A DNA stretch of 64,000 nt, taken from Candidatus Pantoea floridensis (GTDB lineage Bacteria; Pseudomonadota; Gammaproteobacteria; Enterobacterales; Enterobacteriaceae). Numbering within the stretch: position 1 is the stretch's first letter; every line of letters starts with the position of its first letter. The notes below the pieces were generated by a model that made no database searches, had not been told where the DNA came from, and worked only from the letters and a program-made list of their open reading frames with translations. The stretch spans positions 3,224,001 through 3,288,000 of the forward strand of contig NZ_OCMY01000001.1 in NCBI RefSeq assembly GCF_900215435.1. The letters run 5' to 3'. The position numbers and the translations under genes are program-made. Below, piece after piece: positions 10,411 through 20,097 of the stretch.

Positions 10411-10893
10411 ATGCAAGTTTTTATCATGCGTCATGGCGATGCAGCTCTGGAAGCAGCGAGTGATTCCGTTCGTCCTCTCACCCTTTGTGGCTGTGACGAA
10501 TCGCGTCAGATGGCAAGCTGGCTCAATGGCAAAACGCCAGAAATTGATCGGGTATTAGTGAGTCCTTATTTGCGCGCCGAGCAAACGCTCGCAACGGTAC
10601 GCGAAACCCTGAAGTTACCGGTAGGGCAGGACGTGCTGCCAGAACTGACGCCGGGTGGCGATCCCGGCATGGTGGCCTGTTATCTGCAGGCGCTGGCGCA
10701 AAAAGGCGTTAAGTCGGCGCTGGTGATTTCTCACCTGCCGCTGGTGGGATATTTGGTCTCTGAACTTTGCCCGCAGGAAGCGCCGCCCATGTTCGCCACC
10801 TCTGCGATAGCCTGTGTAAACTTTGATGCCGATGCCAGCGAAGGCAAGCTGGAATGGCAGGTTAGCCCGTCAAAATTGGCCAAAGCCATTTAA
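10411..10893 (+). CDS. sixA: Phosphohistidine phosphatase SixA
   Basis: SixA is a small histidine phosphatase that dephosphorylates phosphohistidine on ArcB and on the nitrogen phosphotransferase protein NPr. The 160-residue protein begins MQVFIMRHGD; His8 of the RHG motif is the phospho-acceptor. The reading frame is open back to 10243, but the added 56 residues have no family counterpart, so I start at 10411. A GC-rich hairpin (10901-10918) separates it from the convergent smrB. Confidence 0.94.
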   Translation: MQVFIMRHGDAALEAASDSVRPLTLCGCDESRQMASWLNGKTPEIDRVLVSPYLRAEQTLATVRETLKLPVGQDVLPELTPGGDPGMVACYLQALAQKGVKSALVISHLPLVGYLVSELCPQEAPPMFATSAIACVNFDADASEGKLEWQVSPSKLAKAI

Positions 10894-10900
10894 TCTCTGT

Positions 10901-10918
10901 GGGCCGCAATCGCGGCCC
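10901..10918. terminator. Hairpin between sixA and smrB
   Basis: Inverted repeat GGGCCGC with loop AATC and GCGGCCC between convergent genes. There is no long T run on either side, so its strength as a terminator is uncertain. Confidence 0.55.
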
Positions 10919-10939
10919 TATCCTTATCTACCGCAGCCA

Positions 10940-11488
10940 TTACGGCAGTTCAGGCGGTTGCCACTCTTCTACTTCAATCAGCACCAGCAGCGCCGCGTCG
11001 CCGCCGAACATTTTCGGTGCCTGATGAAACGCCATCACATGCGGATGTTGCGCGAGCCACAGAGGCGTTTGCTGCTTGAGGATATGTTTGCCGTGGCCAG
11101 TCATCACGCTGGCACAGAACAGATGCTCACGACGACAGGCAGCGATTAAGGCACCAAGTTCCTGTTTGGCTTGCACCTGAGTTAGCCCGTGGAGATCGAG
11201 AAAAATCTCCGGCGTGTAATCGCCACGGCGTAATTTCTTCTGCTCGTAGTGGCTAACATCCGCACGCACATAGCGAACCGGTCCTTCACTGGAGAGCAGC
11301 GGCTGAAACTCATCAGAGAAATAATGGCTGTTATCCGCCTGTTCTGAAATCAGACGTTTCAGCGGCACTTCACGTGTTTTCACCACCGGCTTGTGCACGA
11401 TGGTGTCCTGTTTCAGCTTGCGCGTTCCACTCATCAATTGGCGGAACATCTCCTGATCGTCCTGGCTTAGCGGCGTTTTCTTACTCAT
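10940..11488 (-). CDS. smrB: Ribosome rescue endonuclease SmrB
   Basis: SmrB is recruited to collided ribosomes and cuts the mRNA between them, allowing rescue. The 182-residue protein has an N-terminal extension with the early motif [14 protein letters not shown], and a C-terminal Smr domain with DLH at 98-100 and GHG at 131-133, the two signature catalytic motifs. Formerly YfcN. It is divergent from prmB, as in E. coli. Confidence 0.95.
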   Translation of the reverse strand: MSKKTPLSQDDQEMFRQLMSGTRKLKQDTIVHKPVVKTREVPLKRLISEQADNSHYFSDEFQPLLSSEGPVRYVRADVSHYEQKKLRRGDYTPEIFLDLHGLTQVQAKQELGALIAACRREHLFCASVMTGHGKHILKQQTPLWLAQHPHVMAFHQAPKMFGGDAALLVLIEVEEWQPPELP

Positions 11489-11647
11489 GGCTTTGTGATT
11501 GATTTAGAAAAGACGGGTGAACAGTCGGTGACATACCTTAACCGCAAGCGTTAACAAATGTCAGCTTTTTCACCTCGCCGCGCTGAATTCTGCCCGGCTT
11601 CGTGGCACACTATCGGCCGATTGATTTTATGGCCTGCGGAGGGCTAC

Positions 11648-12580
11648 GTGGACAAGATATTCGTCGATGAGGCAGTGAACGAACTGCACACCATTCAGGA
11701 CATGCTGCGCTGGGCAGTCAGCCGTTTTTCGGCGGCAGGAATTTGGTACGGCCACGGCACGGATAATCCCTGGGACGAAGCAGTCCAACTGGTTCTGCCA
11801 ACGCTATGGTTGCCGCTGGATATTCCTGAAGATATGCGCCATGCACGTCTGACCGCCAGCGAGCGTCATCGCATCGTTGAGCGCGTTATTCGCCGCGTCA
11901 ATGAACGCATTCCGGTGGCTTATCTCACCAATAAAGCCTGGTTCTGCGGCCACGAGTTCTACGTGGATGAGCGCGTGCTGGTTCCGCGTTCACCGATTGG
12001 TGAACTGATCGAAAACCGCTTTGCCGGTTTGATCGGCGATTCGCCTAATCACATTCTTGATATGTGCACCGGCAGCGGCTGCATCGCGATAGCCTGCGCC
12101 TATGCTTTCCCGGAAGCGGAAGTCGATGCGGTGGATATCTCCACTGACGCGCTGGCCGTTGCCGAGCAGAACATTGAAGAACATGGCTTGCTGAACCACG
12201 TTACGCCGATTCGCGCCGATCTGTTCCGCAACTTACCGCCGGTGAAATACGATTTGATCGTCACCAATCCGCCGTATGTGGATGCGGAGGATATGGACGA
12301 TCTGCCGAATGAATATCGCCACGAGCCGGAGCTCGGCCTTGCCGCAGGTAGCGACGGCCTGAAGCTGGTACGCCGCATTCTGGCATGTGCGCCAGATTAT
12401 CTCAGCGAGCAGGGCGTGCTAATTTGCGAAGTCGGCAACAGCATGGTGCACATGATCGATCAATATCCCGATGTGCCGTTTACCTGGCTGGAGTTTGATA
12501 ACGGCGGTGACGGCGTATTTATGCTGACGCGTGAGCAAATCGTAGCGGCACAGCACCATTTCTCATTCTATAAAGACTAA
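11648..12580 (+). CDS. prmB: Ribosomal protein L3 glutamine methyltransferase PrmB
   Basis: PrmB methylates the amide of a glutamine on ribosomal protein uL3 using S-adenosylmethionine. With the GTG start at 11648 it has 310 residues, the same as the E. coli enzyme. GAGG lies seven bases upstream of that GTG, and the 30 further in-frame residues upstream have no family match. The SAM-binding motif DMCTGSGC is at 138-145 and the amide-binding NPPY at 207-210. It precedes aroC with a 46-base gap holding a palindrome. Confidence 0.94.
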   Translation: MDKIFVDEAVNELHTIQDMLRWAVSRFSAAGIWYGHGTDNPWDEAVQLVLPTLWLPLDIPEDMRHARLTASERHRIVERVIRRVNERIPVAYLTNKAWFCGHEFYVDERVLVPRSPIGELIENRFAGLIGDSPNHILDMCTGSGCIAIACAYAFPEAEVDAVDISTDALAVAEQNIEEHGLLNHVTPIRADLFRNLPPVKYDLIVTNPPYVDAEDMDDLPNEYRHEPELGLAAGSDGLKLVRRILACAPDYLSEQGVLICEVGNSMVHMIDQYPDVPFTWLEFDNGGDGVFMLTREQIVAAQHHFSFYKD

Positions 12581-12586
12581 ATAAAA

Positions 12587-12602
12587 GGGCGAGCGCTCGC
12601 CC
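12587..12602. other. 16-bp perfect palindrome between prmB and aroC
   Basis: GGGCGAGCGCTCGCCC is perfectly self-complementary. No T run follows, so it may be a weak terminator, a processing site or an mRNA hairpin ahead of aroC. Confidence 0.5.
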
Positions 12603-12626
12603 GCAACATCGCAACAAGGAATCAGC

Positions 12627-13712
12627 ATGGCCGGAAACAGCATCGGACAAGTTTTTCGCGTAACCACTTTTGGCGAGTCGCATGGTATTGCGCTGGGCTG
12701 CATTGTTGACGGTGTGCCTCCCGGCATTCCGCTCACCGAAGCCGATATTCAGCACGATCTCGATCGTCGTCGTCCCGGCACCTCGCGCTATACCACCCAG
12801 CGTCGCGAGCCGGATCAGGTGAAAATTTTGTCCGGCGTGTTTGAGGGCGTGACGACCGGCACCTCAATCGGCCTGCTGATTGAAAATACTGACCAGCGCT
12901 CGCAGGATTACGGCGCAATCAAAGATCTGTTCCGTCCTGGCCATGCGGATTACACCTACGAGCAGAAATATGGCCTGCGCGACTATCGCGGCGGCGGGCG
13001 CTCTTCCGCGCGTGAAACCGCAATGCGCGTGGCCGCAGGGGCGATTGCCAAGAAGTATCTGCAGATGAAGCACGGCATTGTGGTGCGCGGCTATCTGGCA
13101 CAGATTGGCGACGTAGCCTGTGAGCTGAAAGACTGGAGCATCGTGGAAGAGAACCCGTTTTTCTGCCCGGATGCCTCAAAGCTGGAGGTGCTGGATGAAC
13201 TGATGCGCGGGTTGAAAAAAGAGGGCGATTCCATCGGTGCCAAAGTCACCGTGCTGGCTGAAAACGTGCCGCCGGGATTAGGTGAGCCGGTATTTGATCG
13301 TCTGGACGCGGATTTGGCGCATGCACTGATGAGCATCAATGCGGTAAAAGGCGTGGAGATCGGCGACGGTTTCGCGGTGATCAACCAGCGTGGCAGCCAG
13401 CATCGCGATGAAATCCGCGCTAACGGTTTCCAGAGCAACCATGCGGGCGGCATTCTGGGTGGCATCAGCAGCGGCCAAACCATCAGCGCTAATCTGGCGA
13501 TGAAACCGACCTCAAGCATTACCGTTCCGGGCAATACCATCACGCGCGATGGCGAAGAAGTGGAGATGATCACTAAAGGTCGCCACGATCCTTGTGTCGG
13601 CATCCGCGCCGTACCAATTGCCGAAGCGATGATGGCGATTGTGTTAATGGATCATCTGCTGCGCCAGCGCGCGCAAAACGGTGACGTTAACAGCAATGTT
13701 CCGCGCTGGTAA
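12627..13712 (+). CDS. aroC: Chorismate synthase
   Basis: AroC converts 5-enolpyruvylshikimate-3-phosphate to chorismate, the last common step to aromatic amino acids, folate, quinones and enterobactin; it needs reduced FMN. It has 361 residues, typical for the family. Family signatures include [15 protein letters not shown] near the N-terminus, [13 protein letters not shown] in the middle, and [19 protein letters not shown] near the C-terminus. An AAGGA ribosome site precedes the ATG. mepA starts five bases after its stop. Confidence 0.98.
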   Translation: MAGNSIGQVFRVTTFGESHGIALGCIVDGVPPGIPLTEADIQHDLDRRRPGTSRYTTQRREPDQVKILSGVFEGVTTGTSIGLLIENTDQRSQDYGAIKDLFRPGHADYTYEQKYGLRDYRGGGRSSARETAMRVAAGAIAKKYLQMKHGIVVRGYLAQIGDVACELKDWSIVEENPFFCPDASKLEVLDELMRGLKKEGDSIGAKVTVLAENVPPGLGEPVFDRLDADLAHALMSINAVKGVEIGDGFAVINQRGSQHRDEIRANGFQSNHAGGILGGISSGQTISANLAMKPTSSITVPGNTITRDGEEVEMITKGRHDPCVGIRAVPIAEAMMAIVLMDHLLRQRAQNGDVNSNVPRW

Positions 13713-13717
13713 GCCCG

Positions 13718-14545
13718 ATGATGCGCCGTCTGTTCATCACCTGTGCCGCGCTGTTGTGCAGTGCGGCGGCCGTTGCCGCAACGCCGTGGCAGCAAATCCA
13801 TCAGCCGATTGCCGGCAACCCGCAGTCGATTGGCGGTTTCGCCAACGGCTGTATTGTTGGTGCGCAGCAGCTACCGCTGAACTCACCAAATTATCAGGTG
13901 ATGCGTCAGGATCAGCGCCGCTACTTCGGCCATCCAGACTTGATCGCCTTTATTCAGCGCCTCAGTACGCAGGTTCATCAGCTGCAGCTGGGCCAGGTGC
14001 TGATTGGCGATATGGGCATGGCGGCAGGCGGCCGTTTTAGCAGCGGCCACGCCAGCCATCAAACCGGTCTGGATGTGGACATCTGGCTGCAACTGCCAAA
14101 AACGCGCTGGAGTGCACAGCAACTGCTGAAGCCGCAGCCGCTAGATTTGGTCTCTGCGGACGATAAGCAGGTGATCGCACGCCATTGGCAGCCACAAATT
14201 GATAGCTTGATTAAGCTGGCAGCGAAAGATGATGAAGTGACGCGTATTTTCGTTAATCCGGCGATTAAAAGACAGCTTTGTGCTGATGCCGGTAGCGATC
14301 GTGCGTGGCTGAATAAAGTGCGTCCGTGGTTTGCCCATCGCGCACATATGCACGTGCGTCTGCGTTGCCCAGCAGGCAGCCTTGAGTGCCAGGAGCAGGC
14401 CCCGCAGCCGCCAGGTGATGGCTGTGGTGCCGAGTTGGACAGCTGGTTCCTGCCGAAAAAACCTGGCAGCACGCCGCCGGTGAAGAAAACGCCGCCGCCG
14501 TTACCGCCGTCATGTCAGGCTTTATTAGATAAACATTTGTTATAA
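13718..14545 (+). CDS. mepA: Murein DD-/LD-endopeptidase MepA
   Basis: MepA is a periplasmic zinc peptidase that cuts D-Ala-meso-DAP and DAP-DAP cross-links in peptidoglycan and is insensitive to penicillin. The 275-residue precursor has a signal peptide of about 21 residues (cleavage near AVAATPW). The metal-site motifs of the LAS fold are visible as [14 protein letters not shown] (about 109-122) and HMHVRLRCP near residue 210. The C-terminal tail is proline-rich. It is probably co-transcribed with aroC; an ERIC element begins right after the stop codon. Confidence 0.95.
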   Translation: MMRRLFITCAALLCSAAAVAATPWQQIHQPIAGNPQSIGGFANGCIVGAQQLPLNSPNYQVMRQDQRRYFGHPDLIAFIQRLSTQVHQLQLGQVLIGDMGMAAGGRFSSGHASHQTGLDVDIWLQLPKTRWSAQQLLKPQPLDLVSADDKQVIARHWQPQIDSLIKLAAKDDEVTRIFVNPAIKRQLCADAGSDRAWLNKVRPWFAHRAHMHVRLRCPAGSLECQEQAPQPPGDGCGAELDSWFLPKKPGSTPPVKKTPPPLPPSCQALLDKHLL

Positions 14546-14664
14546 CCTCGATTCTTCAACCCGCAGGTGCGTTGGCTGCGCTCGTCCACCCCAGTCACTT
14601 ACTAATGTAAGCTCCCGGGGATGAACGAGCTTGCCGCCTTCCTGCAGCTTGAATTATCGAGATT
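14546..14664 (-). repeat. ERIC element 1 (mepA-yfcA gap)
   Basis: An imperfect palindrome of about 120 bases containing the classic ERIC core ATGTAAGCTCCCGGGGATGA near 14605, plus GCAGGTGCGTTGGCTGCGCT and CTTGCCGCCTTCCTGCAGCT in the flanks. It fills the gap between two co-directional genes and would be transcribed as a long hairpin. Confidence 0.92.
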
Positions 14665-14681
14665 ATTTAGGAAGATGGTTG

Positions 14682-15479
14682 ATGGATCTTTTTGTTGTCA
14701 GCCCGCTGGTCATCGGCGTGCTGTTTTTTGTGGCAATGCTGGCGGCATTCATCGACTCGATTGCCGGAGGCGGCGGCTTGCTCACCGTACCCTCTTTGCT
14801 GGCGGCCGGGCTCTCACCCGCTCAGGCGTTAGCCACCAATAAGCTGCAATCGGTCGGCGGTTCCTTCTCCGCCAGCCTCTATTTCATTCGTCGCGGTGCG
14901 GTGAAGTTAAATGAGCAGTGGCTGAATATCGCCATGACGTTTCTTGGCGCAATCGGCGGCACCATCCTGATTCAGCATCTGCAAGCGGACGTTTTGCGGC
15001 AAATCTTGCCTTTGCTACTGATCTGCATCGGTTTGTGGTTCCTGCTGATGCCGCGTTTGGGGGAAGCGGATCGCGAACGTCGTCTGCACGGTTTGCCCTA
15101 TGCGCTGGTGGGCGGCGGCTGCGTCGGTTTCTACGACGGCTTCTTTGGCCCGGGCGCGGGTTCTTTCTACGCGCTGGCTTTCGTTACCCTTTGCGGCTTC
15201 AATCTGGCGAAAGCCACTGCTCACGCCAAAATCCTAAATTTCACCTCGAATTTCGGCAGCTTGCTGTTCTTTATGTTCGGTGGAAAAGTGGTGTGGGGCA
15301 CTGGCGTGATTATGCTGCTGGGTGCCTTTATCGGTGCGCGCCTCGGCGCCAGGCTGGTGCTGAGCCGCGGTCAGAAGCTCATTCGCCCAATGGTAGTGAC
15401 GGTTTCGGCGGTGATGAGCGCTAAATTATTATGGGATAGTCACGGCAGTGCATTCATGGCTTGGCTGGCAACCCTGTGA
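14682..15479 (+). CDS. yfcA: TSUP-family membrane anion exporter YfcA
   Basis: Inner-membrane protein of the TauE/SafE (TSUP) family, whose members move sulfonates, sulfite or other small anions; the substrate of YfcA is not established. The 265-residue protein has about eight hydrophobic segments and the two family repeats, seen as AAFIDSIAGGGGLLTVPSLL near the N-terminus and GFYDGFFGPGAGSFYALAF in the middle. I chose the ATG at 14682, with TAGGAAG eight bases upstream. A terminator follows. Confidence 0.92.
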   Translation: MDLFVVSPLVIGVLFFVAMLAAFIDSIAGGGGLLTVPSLLAAGLSPAQALATNKLQSVGGSFSASLYFIRRGAVKLNEQWLNIAMTFLGAIGGTILIQHLQADVLRQILPLLLICIGLWFLLMPRLGEADRERRLHGLPYALVGGGCVGFYDGFFGPGAGSFYALAFVTLCGFNLAKATAHAKILNFTSNFGSLLFFMFGGKVVWGTGVIMLLGAFIGARLGARLVLSRGQKLIRPMVVTVSAVMSAKLLWDSHGSAFMAWLATL

Positions 15480-15494
15480 TCCAATCCTCGTCAA

Positions 15495-15532
15495 GACCGG
15501 CAGCCAGTGCGACAATGGCGCCGGTTTTTTTT
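15495..15532 (+). terminator. Terminator after yfcA
   Basis: Stem ACCGGC/GCCGGT with an inner GCCA/TGGC pairing, followed by a run of eight T. Confidence 0.85.
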
Positions 15533-15546
15533 AAAGATTAAAAATT

Positions 15547-16092
15547 ATGAGTACAACACACCATTACGATCAGCTGATTGCCATCTTTGATGGCTGCTTC
15601 GTTGACGATTTTCAGACGCGTCTAATTAAAGGCGACGACGAACCTATTTATCTTCCAGCGGATGAAACCTCGCCGTGGAATCGCGTGGTGTTCGCCCACG
15701 GCTACTACGCCAGCGGGCTGCACGAAATTTCCCACTGGTGTATTGCCGGTGAAGCGCGTCGCAAGCTGGTTGATTTTGGTTATTGGTACTGCCCGGACGG
15801 GCGTGATGCGCAAACCCAGAGCCAGTTTGAAGCCGTTGAGGTCAAACCGCAGGCGCTGGAGTGGTTGTTCTGCGTTGCGGCGGGCTTTCCCTTCAACGTA
15901 AGTTGTGACAATCTCGAAGGCGATTGTGAGCCAGATCGCATAGCGTTTCAGCGTAAGGTTCATGCTCAGGTGATGACTTATCTGGAGCAGGGTATTCCGG
16001 CACGTCCGGCCCGTTTCATCGATGCATTAATGAATTATTACGGCACGCCGGCGTTGACGGCGGCCCAGTTTCCCTGGCCGGAAGACCTGTGA
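15547..16092 (+). CDS. epmC: Elongation factor P hydroxylase EpmC
   Basis: EpmC (YfcM) hydroxylates the lysine of elongation factor P after EpmA/EpmB have added beta-lysine. The 181-residue protein matches the family throughout; [10 protein letters not shown] (about 59-68) carries the putative metal-binding histidines, and [16 protein letters not shown] follows. No signal peptide. yfcL follows after a 32-base gap, so the two probably form an operon. Confidence 0.94.
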   Translation: MSTTHHYDQLIAIFDGCFVDDFQTRLIKGDDEPIYLPADETSPWNRVVFAHGYYASGLHEISHWCIAGEARRKLVDFGYWYCPDGRDAQTQSQFEAVEVKPQALEWLFCVAAGFPFNVSCDNLEGDCEPDRIAFQRKVHAQVMTYLEQGIPARPARFIDALMNYYGTPALTAAQFPWPEDL

Positions 16093-16124
16093 TCCGCGAT
16101 GGCATTATAAGAAGAGAGGAAGAG

Positions 16125-16406
16125 ATGATCGTAGAATTTGAAACCCGCATTCTGGCCCTGATTGATGATATGGTCGATCACGCCAGCGATGACGAGCTGT
16201 TTGCTGGCGGCTATCTGCGTGGTCATCTGACCCTGGCGGTGGCGGAGATTGAACTGAGCGGCGAACATACGCCGGAAGCGCTGCAGACGCATGTCACCAA
16301 TAGCCTGCAAAAAGCCATTGCGGCTGGTGAACTGTCGCCACGCGATCAGGCGTTGGTTACGGGGATGTGGGACAATCTGTTCCTGCAGGCGCGTCAGAGC
16401 GCTTAA
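16125..16406 (+). CDS. yfcL: Small conserved protein YfcL
   Basis: A 93-residue, acidic, soluble protein of unknown function, conserved downstream of epmC and convergent with mnmC. I start at 16125 because GAGAGGAAGAG lies directly upstream; a longer frame from 16089 lacks support. It has no cysteine and no membrane segment, and is likely all-helical from its composition. Assignment rests on sequence character plus exact gene order. Confidence 0.88.
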   Translation: MIVEFETRILALIDDMVDHASDDELFAGGYLRGHLTLAVAEIELSGEHTPEALQTHVTNSLQKAIAAGELSPRDQALVTGMWDNLFLQARQSA

Positions 16407-16410
16407 GCTG

Positions 16411-16433
16411 TGGGGGCGATCGCTCGCCCCGCA
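16411..16433. terminator. Hairpin between yfcL and mnmC
   Basis: A 7-bp GC-rich stem GGGGCGA/TCGCCCC lies between two convergent genes. It lacks a clear T run. Confidence 0.6.
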
Positions 16434-16435
16434 GA

Positions 16436-18448
16436 TTAACGAGCCGCTTTTTTACCCTTCAGCAATTTGCGTACCCAGTAGCGATTTGGATTCAATGCCG
16501 CAAGCGTCGCCGCATCCAGCGGCTGGGGTTCGCCGCTCATTTGCGCTGCCAGCACTTCGGCCGCCAGCGGCGCACTGCATAAACCACGCGATCCCAACGC
16601 ACCCAGCACAAATAACCCTGCATGCACTGGCGCTGCGGCCACGGCTTCAGCGCGTGCACGCTGCGCGGGAAGATCCGCATACTGCGCTAAAATAGCGTCA
16701 TAATCGGGCGCGCTGCCACTCATCGGCAGGTGATCGCGCGTGGCGCAACGCACACCGTTGCGCGCCTGATTATCTGATACATCTACCTGCTGCGGCCATG
16801 CACTTTCCGGTAGGCAGTTGATCAGCCGCTGACGGTTTTCTTGCTGGTCATCGGCACGGAAATCAGTCGTGGTATCGCCGCGGTGATAGCTGGCACCAAT
16901 GCAATGGGTAGCGAAATTCGGACTAACCGGCGTGAGATAGCCGTCGTAACAGAGCACGGTGCGCAGTTCGCCGAGCGAATCATTAGTCGGCACGTGGCTC
17001 ACCTGACCGGCTACCGCATATGCCGGCAGCATTCTGCTTTGCTCGATATCCAGCAAGGCGTGACCATTCGCCAGTACCACCTGCTGATGCTGCACAGATG
17101 GCCGATCGCTAAAGTGCAGCGTCCAGCTTTCATTGTTCCGCTTAAGCTGCGTTACCTGATGCAGCCAGTGAACGCGCAGGCCTTGCGTTTGTGCATACTC
17201 CAGCAAATTACTGGTTAACTGGGAAGGGGAAAGCCAGCCACCCTGCGGATAATAGATGCCGCTGAAACCCAGTTCGACACCTGCGAGCTTTTCCGCCTCT
17301 TCTTTATTTACGCCATAAGCGATTTCACGCGGTAGGTCCATGTTGAGCATCTGCGCGATTTTATCCGCACTTTTACTGTCCCAGCCGAGCTGCAGCACGC
17401 CGCTCCAGTGATGCTCAAACTCCACCGGCACCCAATCATACAGGCGACGAGCAAAGCCAAAGGCGGCAGGGAAAAAGGTCGCCAATGCCGGATCGTGCTG
17501 ATTGAGCAGCGGATAGAGCGCGCCCTGACGATTGCCGGATGCCCCCAACGCTGGCGCATCATCGGCGCAATATAACGTCACGCGCCAGCCACGACGCAGC
17601 AACGCTAAGGCCAGCACTGCGCTGGCGACGCCGCCGCCAATGAGCGCGACTTCCTGGCTTGCAGCTTGCGGTCGTGCATACCACGGCTGGCTGTGCGGCA
17701 GCTCAGCTGCCTGTTCCAGCACACCGATCAGCATCTCACGTTTGTGGCCAAATCCTTTGCGCTTCTGCATGGTGAAACCAGCGTCCTGCAAGCCACGGCG
17801 CACAAAGCCAGACGCCGTAAAGGTGGCGAGCGTGCCGCCCGGACGCGCTAAGCGGGCCATGGCGGCGAACAGGGCTGGCGTCCACATCTCCGGATTTTTC
17901 GCCGGAGCAAAGCCATCAAGAAACCACGCATCCACCTGGCGATTAAGGCTGTCATCAAAGGTGTGAATTAGCGCGTTAATATCACCAAGCCAGAGATCCA
18001 GCGTGACTTCGCCACCGTTAAACAGCACGCGCTGGCAGCCCGGCAATGCCTGCGGCCACTGCTGTTGTAGCTGTTCAGCCCACGGCTGGAGCTCAGGCCA
18101 ATGCGCATGCGCAGCGATCAAATCCTCGTGCGTCAGCGGGTATTTTTCGCAGCTGATAAAGTGCAGGCGCTGGAGTGGGGCCGTGGGATGCTCGGCGCGG
18201 AAGCGATCAAACGCTTGCCACAGTGTGAGAAAGTTCAGACCAGTCCCAAAACCGCTCTCGGCGACGATAAATAAATCGCGCGAATGATCGGCAAAACGGT
18301 GCGGAATATGATTACCGTCAAGGAAAACATAGCGCGTCTCTTCCAGCCCATTGTCGTTGGAGAAATAGACGTCACCGAACGCTCGGGACACAGGTGTACC
18401 CTGTTCATTCCAGTTTATTTGGGCATGTTCTACTGGGGTAAATTTCAC
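16436..18448 (-). CDS. mnmC: Bifunctional tRNA 5-methylaminomethyl-2-thiouridine biosynthesis protein MnmC
   Basis: MnmC completes the wobble base mnm5s2U34 of tRNAs for Lys, Glu and Gln: its FAD domain removes the carboxymethyl group and its MnmD domain methylates the amine with SAM. With a GTG start at 18448 it has 670 residues, near the 668 of E. coli. The methyltransferase part carries [14 protein letters not shown] and [17 protein letters not shown]; the oxidase part opens with the dinucleotide motif [20 protein letters not shown]. The frame is open to 18502, but those 18 residues lack family support. Divergent from fabB. Confidence 0.95.
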   Translation of the reverse strand: MKFTPVEHAQINWNEQGTPVSRAFGDVYFSNDNGLEETRYVFLDGNHIPHRFADHSRDLFIVAESGFGTGLNFLTLWQAFDRFRAEHPTAPLQRLHFISCEKYPLTHEDLIAAHAHWPELQPWAEQLQQQWPQALPGCQRVLFNGGEVTLDLWLGDINALIHTFDDSLNRQVDAWFLDGFAPAKNPEMWTPALFAAMARLARPGGTLATFTASGFVRRGLQDAGFTMQKRKGFGHKREMLIGVLEQAAELPHSQPWYARPQAASQEVALIGGGVASAVLALALLRRGWRVTLYCADDAPALGASGNRQGALYPLLNQHDPALATFFPAAFGFARRLYDWVPVEFEHHWSGVLQLGWDSKSADKIAQMLNMDLPREIAYGVNKEEAEKLAGVELGFSGIYYPQGGWLSPSQLTSNLLEYAQTQGLRVHWLHQVTQLKRNNESWTLHFSDRPSVQHQQVVLANGHALLDIEQSRMLPAYAVAGQVSHVPTNDSLGELRTVLCYDGYLTPVSPNFATHCIGASYHRGDTTTDFRADDQQENRQRLINCLPESAWPQQVDVSDNQARNGVRCATRDHLPMSGSAPDYDAILAQYADLPAQRARAEAVAAAPVHAGLFVLGALGSRGLCSAPLAAEVLAAQMSGEPQPLDAATLAALNPNRYWVRKLLKGKKAAR

Positions 18449-18525
18449 GGGGAAAGGCTCATATTTCAGGCAGTGGCGCGAGTTTAGCGACAGACGTGAC
18501 ATGACGCAAATTTACAAAACGAAAT

Positions 18526-18542
18526 GGCTGATCGGACTTGTT
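18526..18542 (+). promoter_or_regulatory. FadR-like activator site upstream of fabB
   Basis: GGCTGATCGGACTTGTT resembles the FadR consensus and agrees with my recollection of the known FadR site of E. coli fabB. FadR activates fabB there; the same role is inferred here. Confidence 0.72.
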
Positions 18543-18543
18543 C

Positions 18544-18561
18544 GGCTTACAACTGTACGCT
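18544..18561 (+). promoter_or_regulatory. FabR-like operator upstream of fabB
   Basis: GGCTTACAACTGTACGCT is close to the FabR palindrome AGCGTACAnnTGTACGCT, and it directly adjoins the FadR-like site, as in E. coli. FabR represses fabB according to membrane unsaturation. Confidence 0.7.
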
Positions 18562-18603
18562 AGAGTGCACGTCAATCCAAAAGAGTGGAACGAGGACTAT
18601 TGA

Positions 18604-19824
18604 ATGAAACGTGCAGTGATTACTGGCCTGGGTATTGTTTCCAGCATTGGTAATAACCAGCAAGAAGTGCTGGCTTCTCTGCGTGAAGGCCGTTCCGGTA
18701 TTACTTTCTCCGAAGAGATGAGAGATGCCGGTATGCGCAGCCACGTATGGGGCAACGTCAAACTGGATACCAACGGGCTCATCGATCGCAAAATCGTGCG
18801 TTTTATGAGTGATGCCTCGATCTACGCTTACCTGTCTATGGCTGAAGCGATTAAGGATTCAGGCCTGACTGACGAACAGTATCAGCAAAACCCACGTGTT
18901 GGCCTGATTGCTGGTTCTGGCGGCGGTTCTCCGCGTTATCAGGTATTTGGTGCGGACGCTATGCGTGGCCCGCGCGGCCTGAAAGCCGTTGGTCCTTACG
19001 TAGTGACCAAAGCCATGGGTTCAGGCGTATCTGCTTGCCTGGCAACCCCGTTCAAAATCCACGGCGTGAACTACTCCATCAGCTCAGCGTGTGCCACTTC
19101 AGCACACTGCATCGGCAACGCCGTTGAGCAGATTCAGCTGGGCAAACAGGACATCGTTTTTGCAGGCGGCGGCGAAGAGCTGAGCTGGGAAATGGCCTGT
19201 GAATTTGATGCGATGGGCGCATTGTCGACCAAATACAACGAAACGCCTGAAAAAGCGTCACGTACCTACGATGCCAACCGTGACGGTTTCGTCATTGCAG
19301 GCGGCGGCGGTATGGTGGTAGTAGAAGAGCTGGAACATGCTCTGGCACGTGGCGCGCATATTTATGCTGAGATCGTCGGTTACGGCGCCACCTCCGATGG
19401 CGCAGATATGGTAGCACCTTCAGGCGAAGGCGCAGTGCGCTGCATGAAGATGGCGATGCAAGGTGTTGATACGCCAATCGATTACCTCAACACCCACGGC
19501 ACCTCAACGCCAGTGGGTGATGTGAAAGAGCTGGGTGCGATTCGCGAAGTATTCGGCGATAACTCACCCTCTCTGTCTGCGACCAAAGCGATGACTGGCC
19601 ACTCTCTGGGTGCGGCTGGCGTGCAGGAAGCGATCTACACCTTGTTGATGCTGGAGCACGGCTTCATCGCGCCAAGCATCAATATTGAAGAGCTGGATGA
19701 AGCGGGTAAAGGTCTGAACATTGTGACCAAGCCGACCGAAAAAGCATTGACTACCGTGATGTCGAACAGCTTTGGTTTCGGTGGCACCAACGCCACGTTA
19801 ACCATGCGTAAGCTGCCAGCGTAA
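18604..19824 (+). CDS. fabB: Beta-ketoacyl-ACP synthase I
   Basis: FabB condenses malonyl-ACP with acyl-ACP and is the enzyme that elongates the unsaturated intermediates of fatty-acid synthesis. It has 406 residues. The catalytic triad is in the expected places: Cys163 ([10 protein letters not shown]), His298 ([11 protein letters not shown]) and His333 ([11 protein letters not shown]). It starts three bases after GAGGACTATTGA. FadR- and FabR-like sites upstream fit dual control of unsaturated fatty-acid supply. A palindromic repeat and a terminator lie downstream. Confidence 0.98.
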   Translation: MKRAVITGLGIVSSIGNNQQEVLASLREGRSGITFSEEMRDAGMRSHVWGNVKLDTNGLIDRKIVRFMSDASIYAYLSMAEAIKDSGLTDEQYQQNPRVGLIAGSGGGSPRYQVFGADAMRGPRGLKAVGPYVVTKAMGSGVSACLATPFKIHGVNYSISSACATSAHCIGNAVEQIQLGKQDIVFAGGGEELSWEMACEFDAMGALSTKYNETPEKASRTYDANRDGFVIAGGGGMVVVEELEHALARGAHIYAEIVGYGATSDGADMVAPSGEGAVRCMKMAMQGVDTPIDYLNTHGTSTPVGDVKELGAIREVFGDNSPSLSATKAMTGHSLGAAGVQEAIYTLLMLEHGFIAPSINIEELDEAGKGLNIVTKPTEKALTTVMSNSFGFGGTNATLTMRKLPA

Positions 19825-19837
19825 TTGCAGATTTTAC

Positions 19838-19913
19838 AAGGTGCGCATGAATGCGCACCCTACGAAAACCCCGTTATGCCTTCGTAGGGGCGCCATTTAT
19901 GGCGACCGAATGA
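19838..19913. repeat. Composite palindromic repeat, copy 1
   Basis: Two short palindromes, GGTGCGCATGAATGCGCACC and GGCGCCATTTATGGCGACC, are joined by CCTACGAAAACCCC...TTCGTAGGGG, whose ends pair. A second, larger cluster is found at 39580-39770. It resembles REP/MITE-like intergenic elements. Confidence 0.8.
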
Positions 19914-19927
19914 TGCAAGTATTATCT

Positions 19928-19957
19928 CAAGGGCCGGTTATCCGGCCCTTGTTGTTT
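19928..19957 (+). terminator. Terminator downstream of fabB
   Basis: Stem CAAGGGCCGG/CCGGCCCTTG with loop TTAT and a T-rich tail. It lies about 100 bases after fabB, beyond the repeat. Confidence 0.85.
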
Positions 19958-20097
19958 TGACAATCCACCTCCTGCTTGCCTACACTCTCTCTCCATCCGA
20001 AACAAAATTATCAATTCCCATTAAATGTGAACCAAATATCCCGTTTCTGTTATGGCAGCAAGCGCGTGTCTGGTTATGACAAGGAGTTCGCCGCCCG

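Noticed and set aside
13091..13603. 170-codon minus-strand frame inside aroC
   Set aside because: Shadow of aroC codon usage; aroC is intact and certain.
19825..20097. Possible small gene between fabB and yfcJ
   Set aside because: The gap is filled by the composite repeat and a terminator; no frame has a start with a ribosome site.
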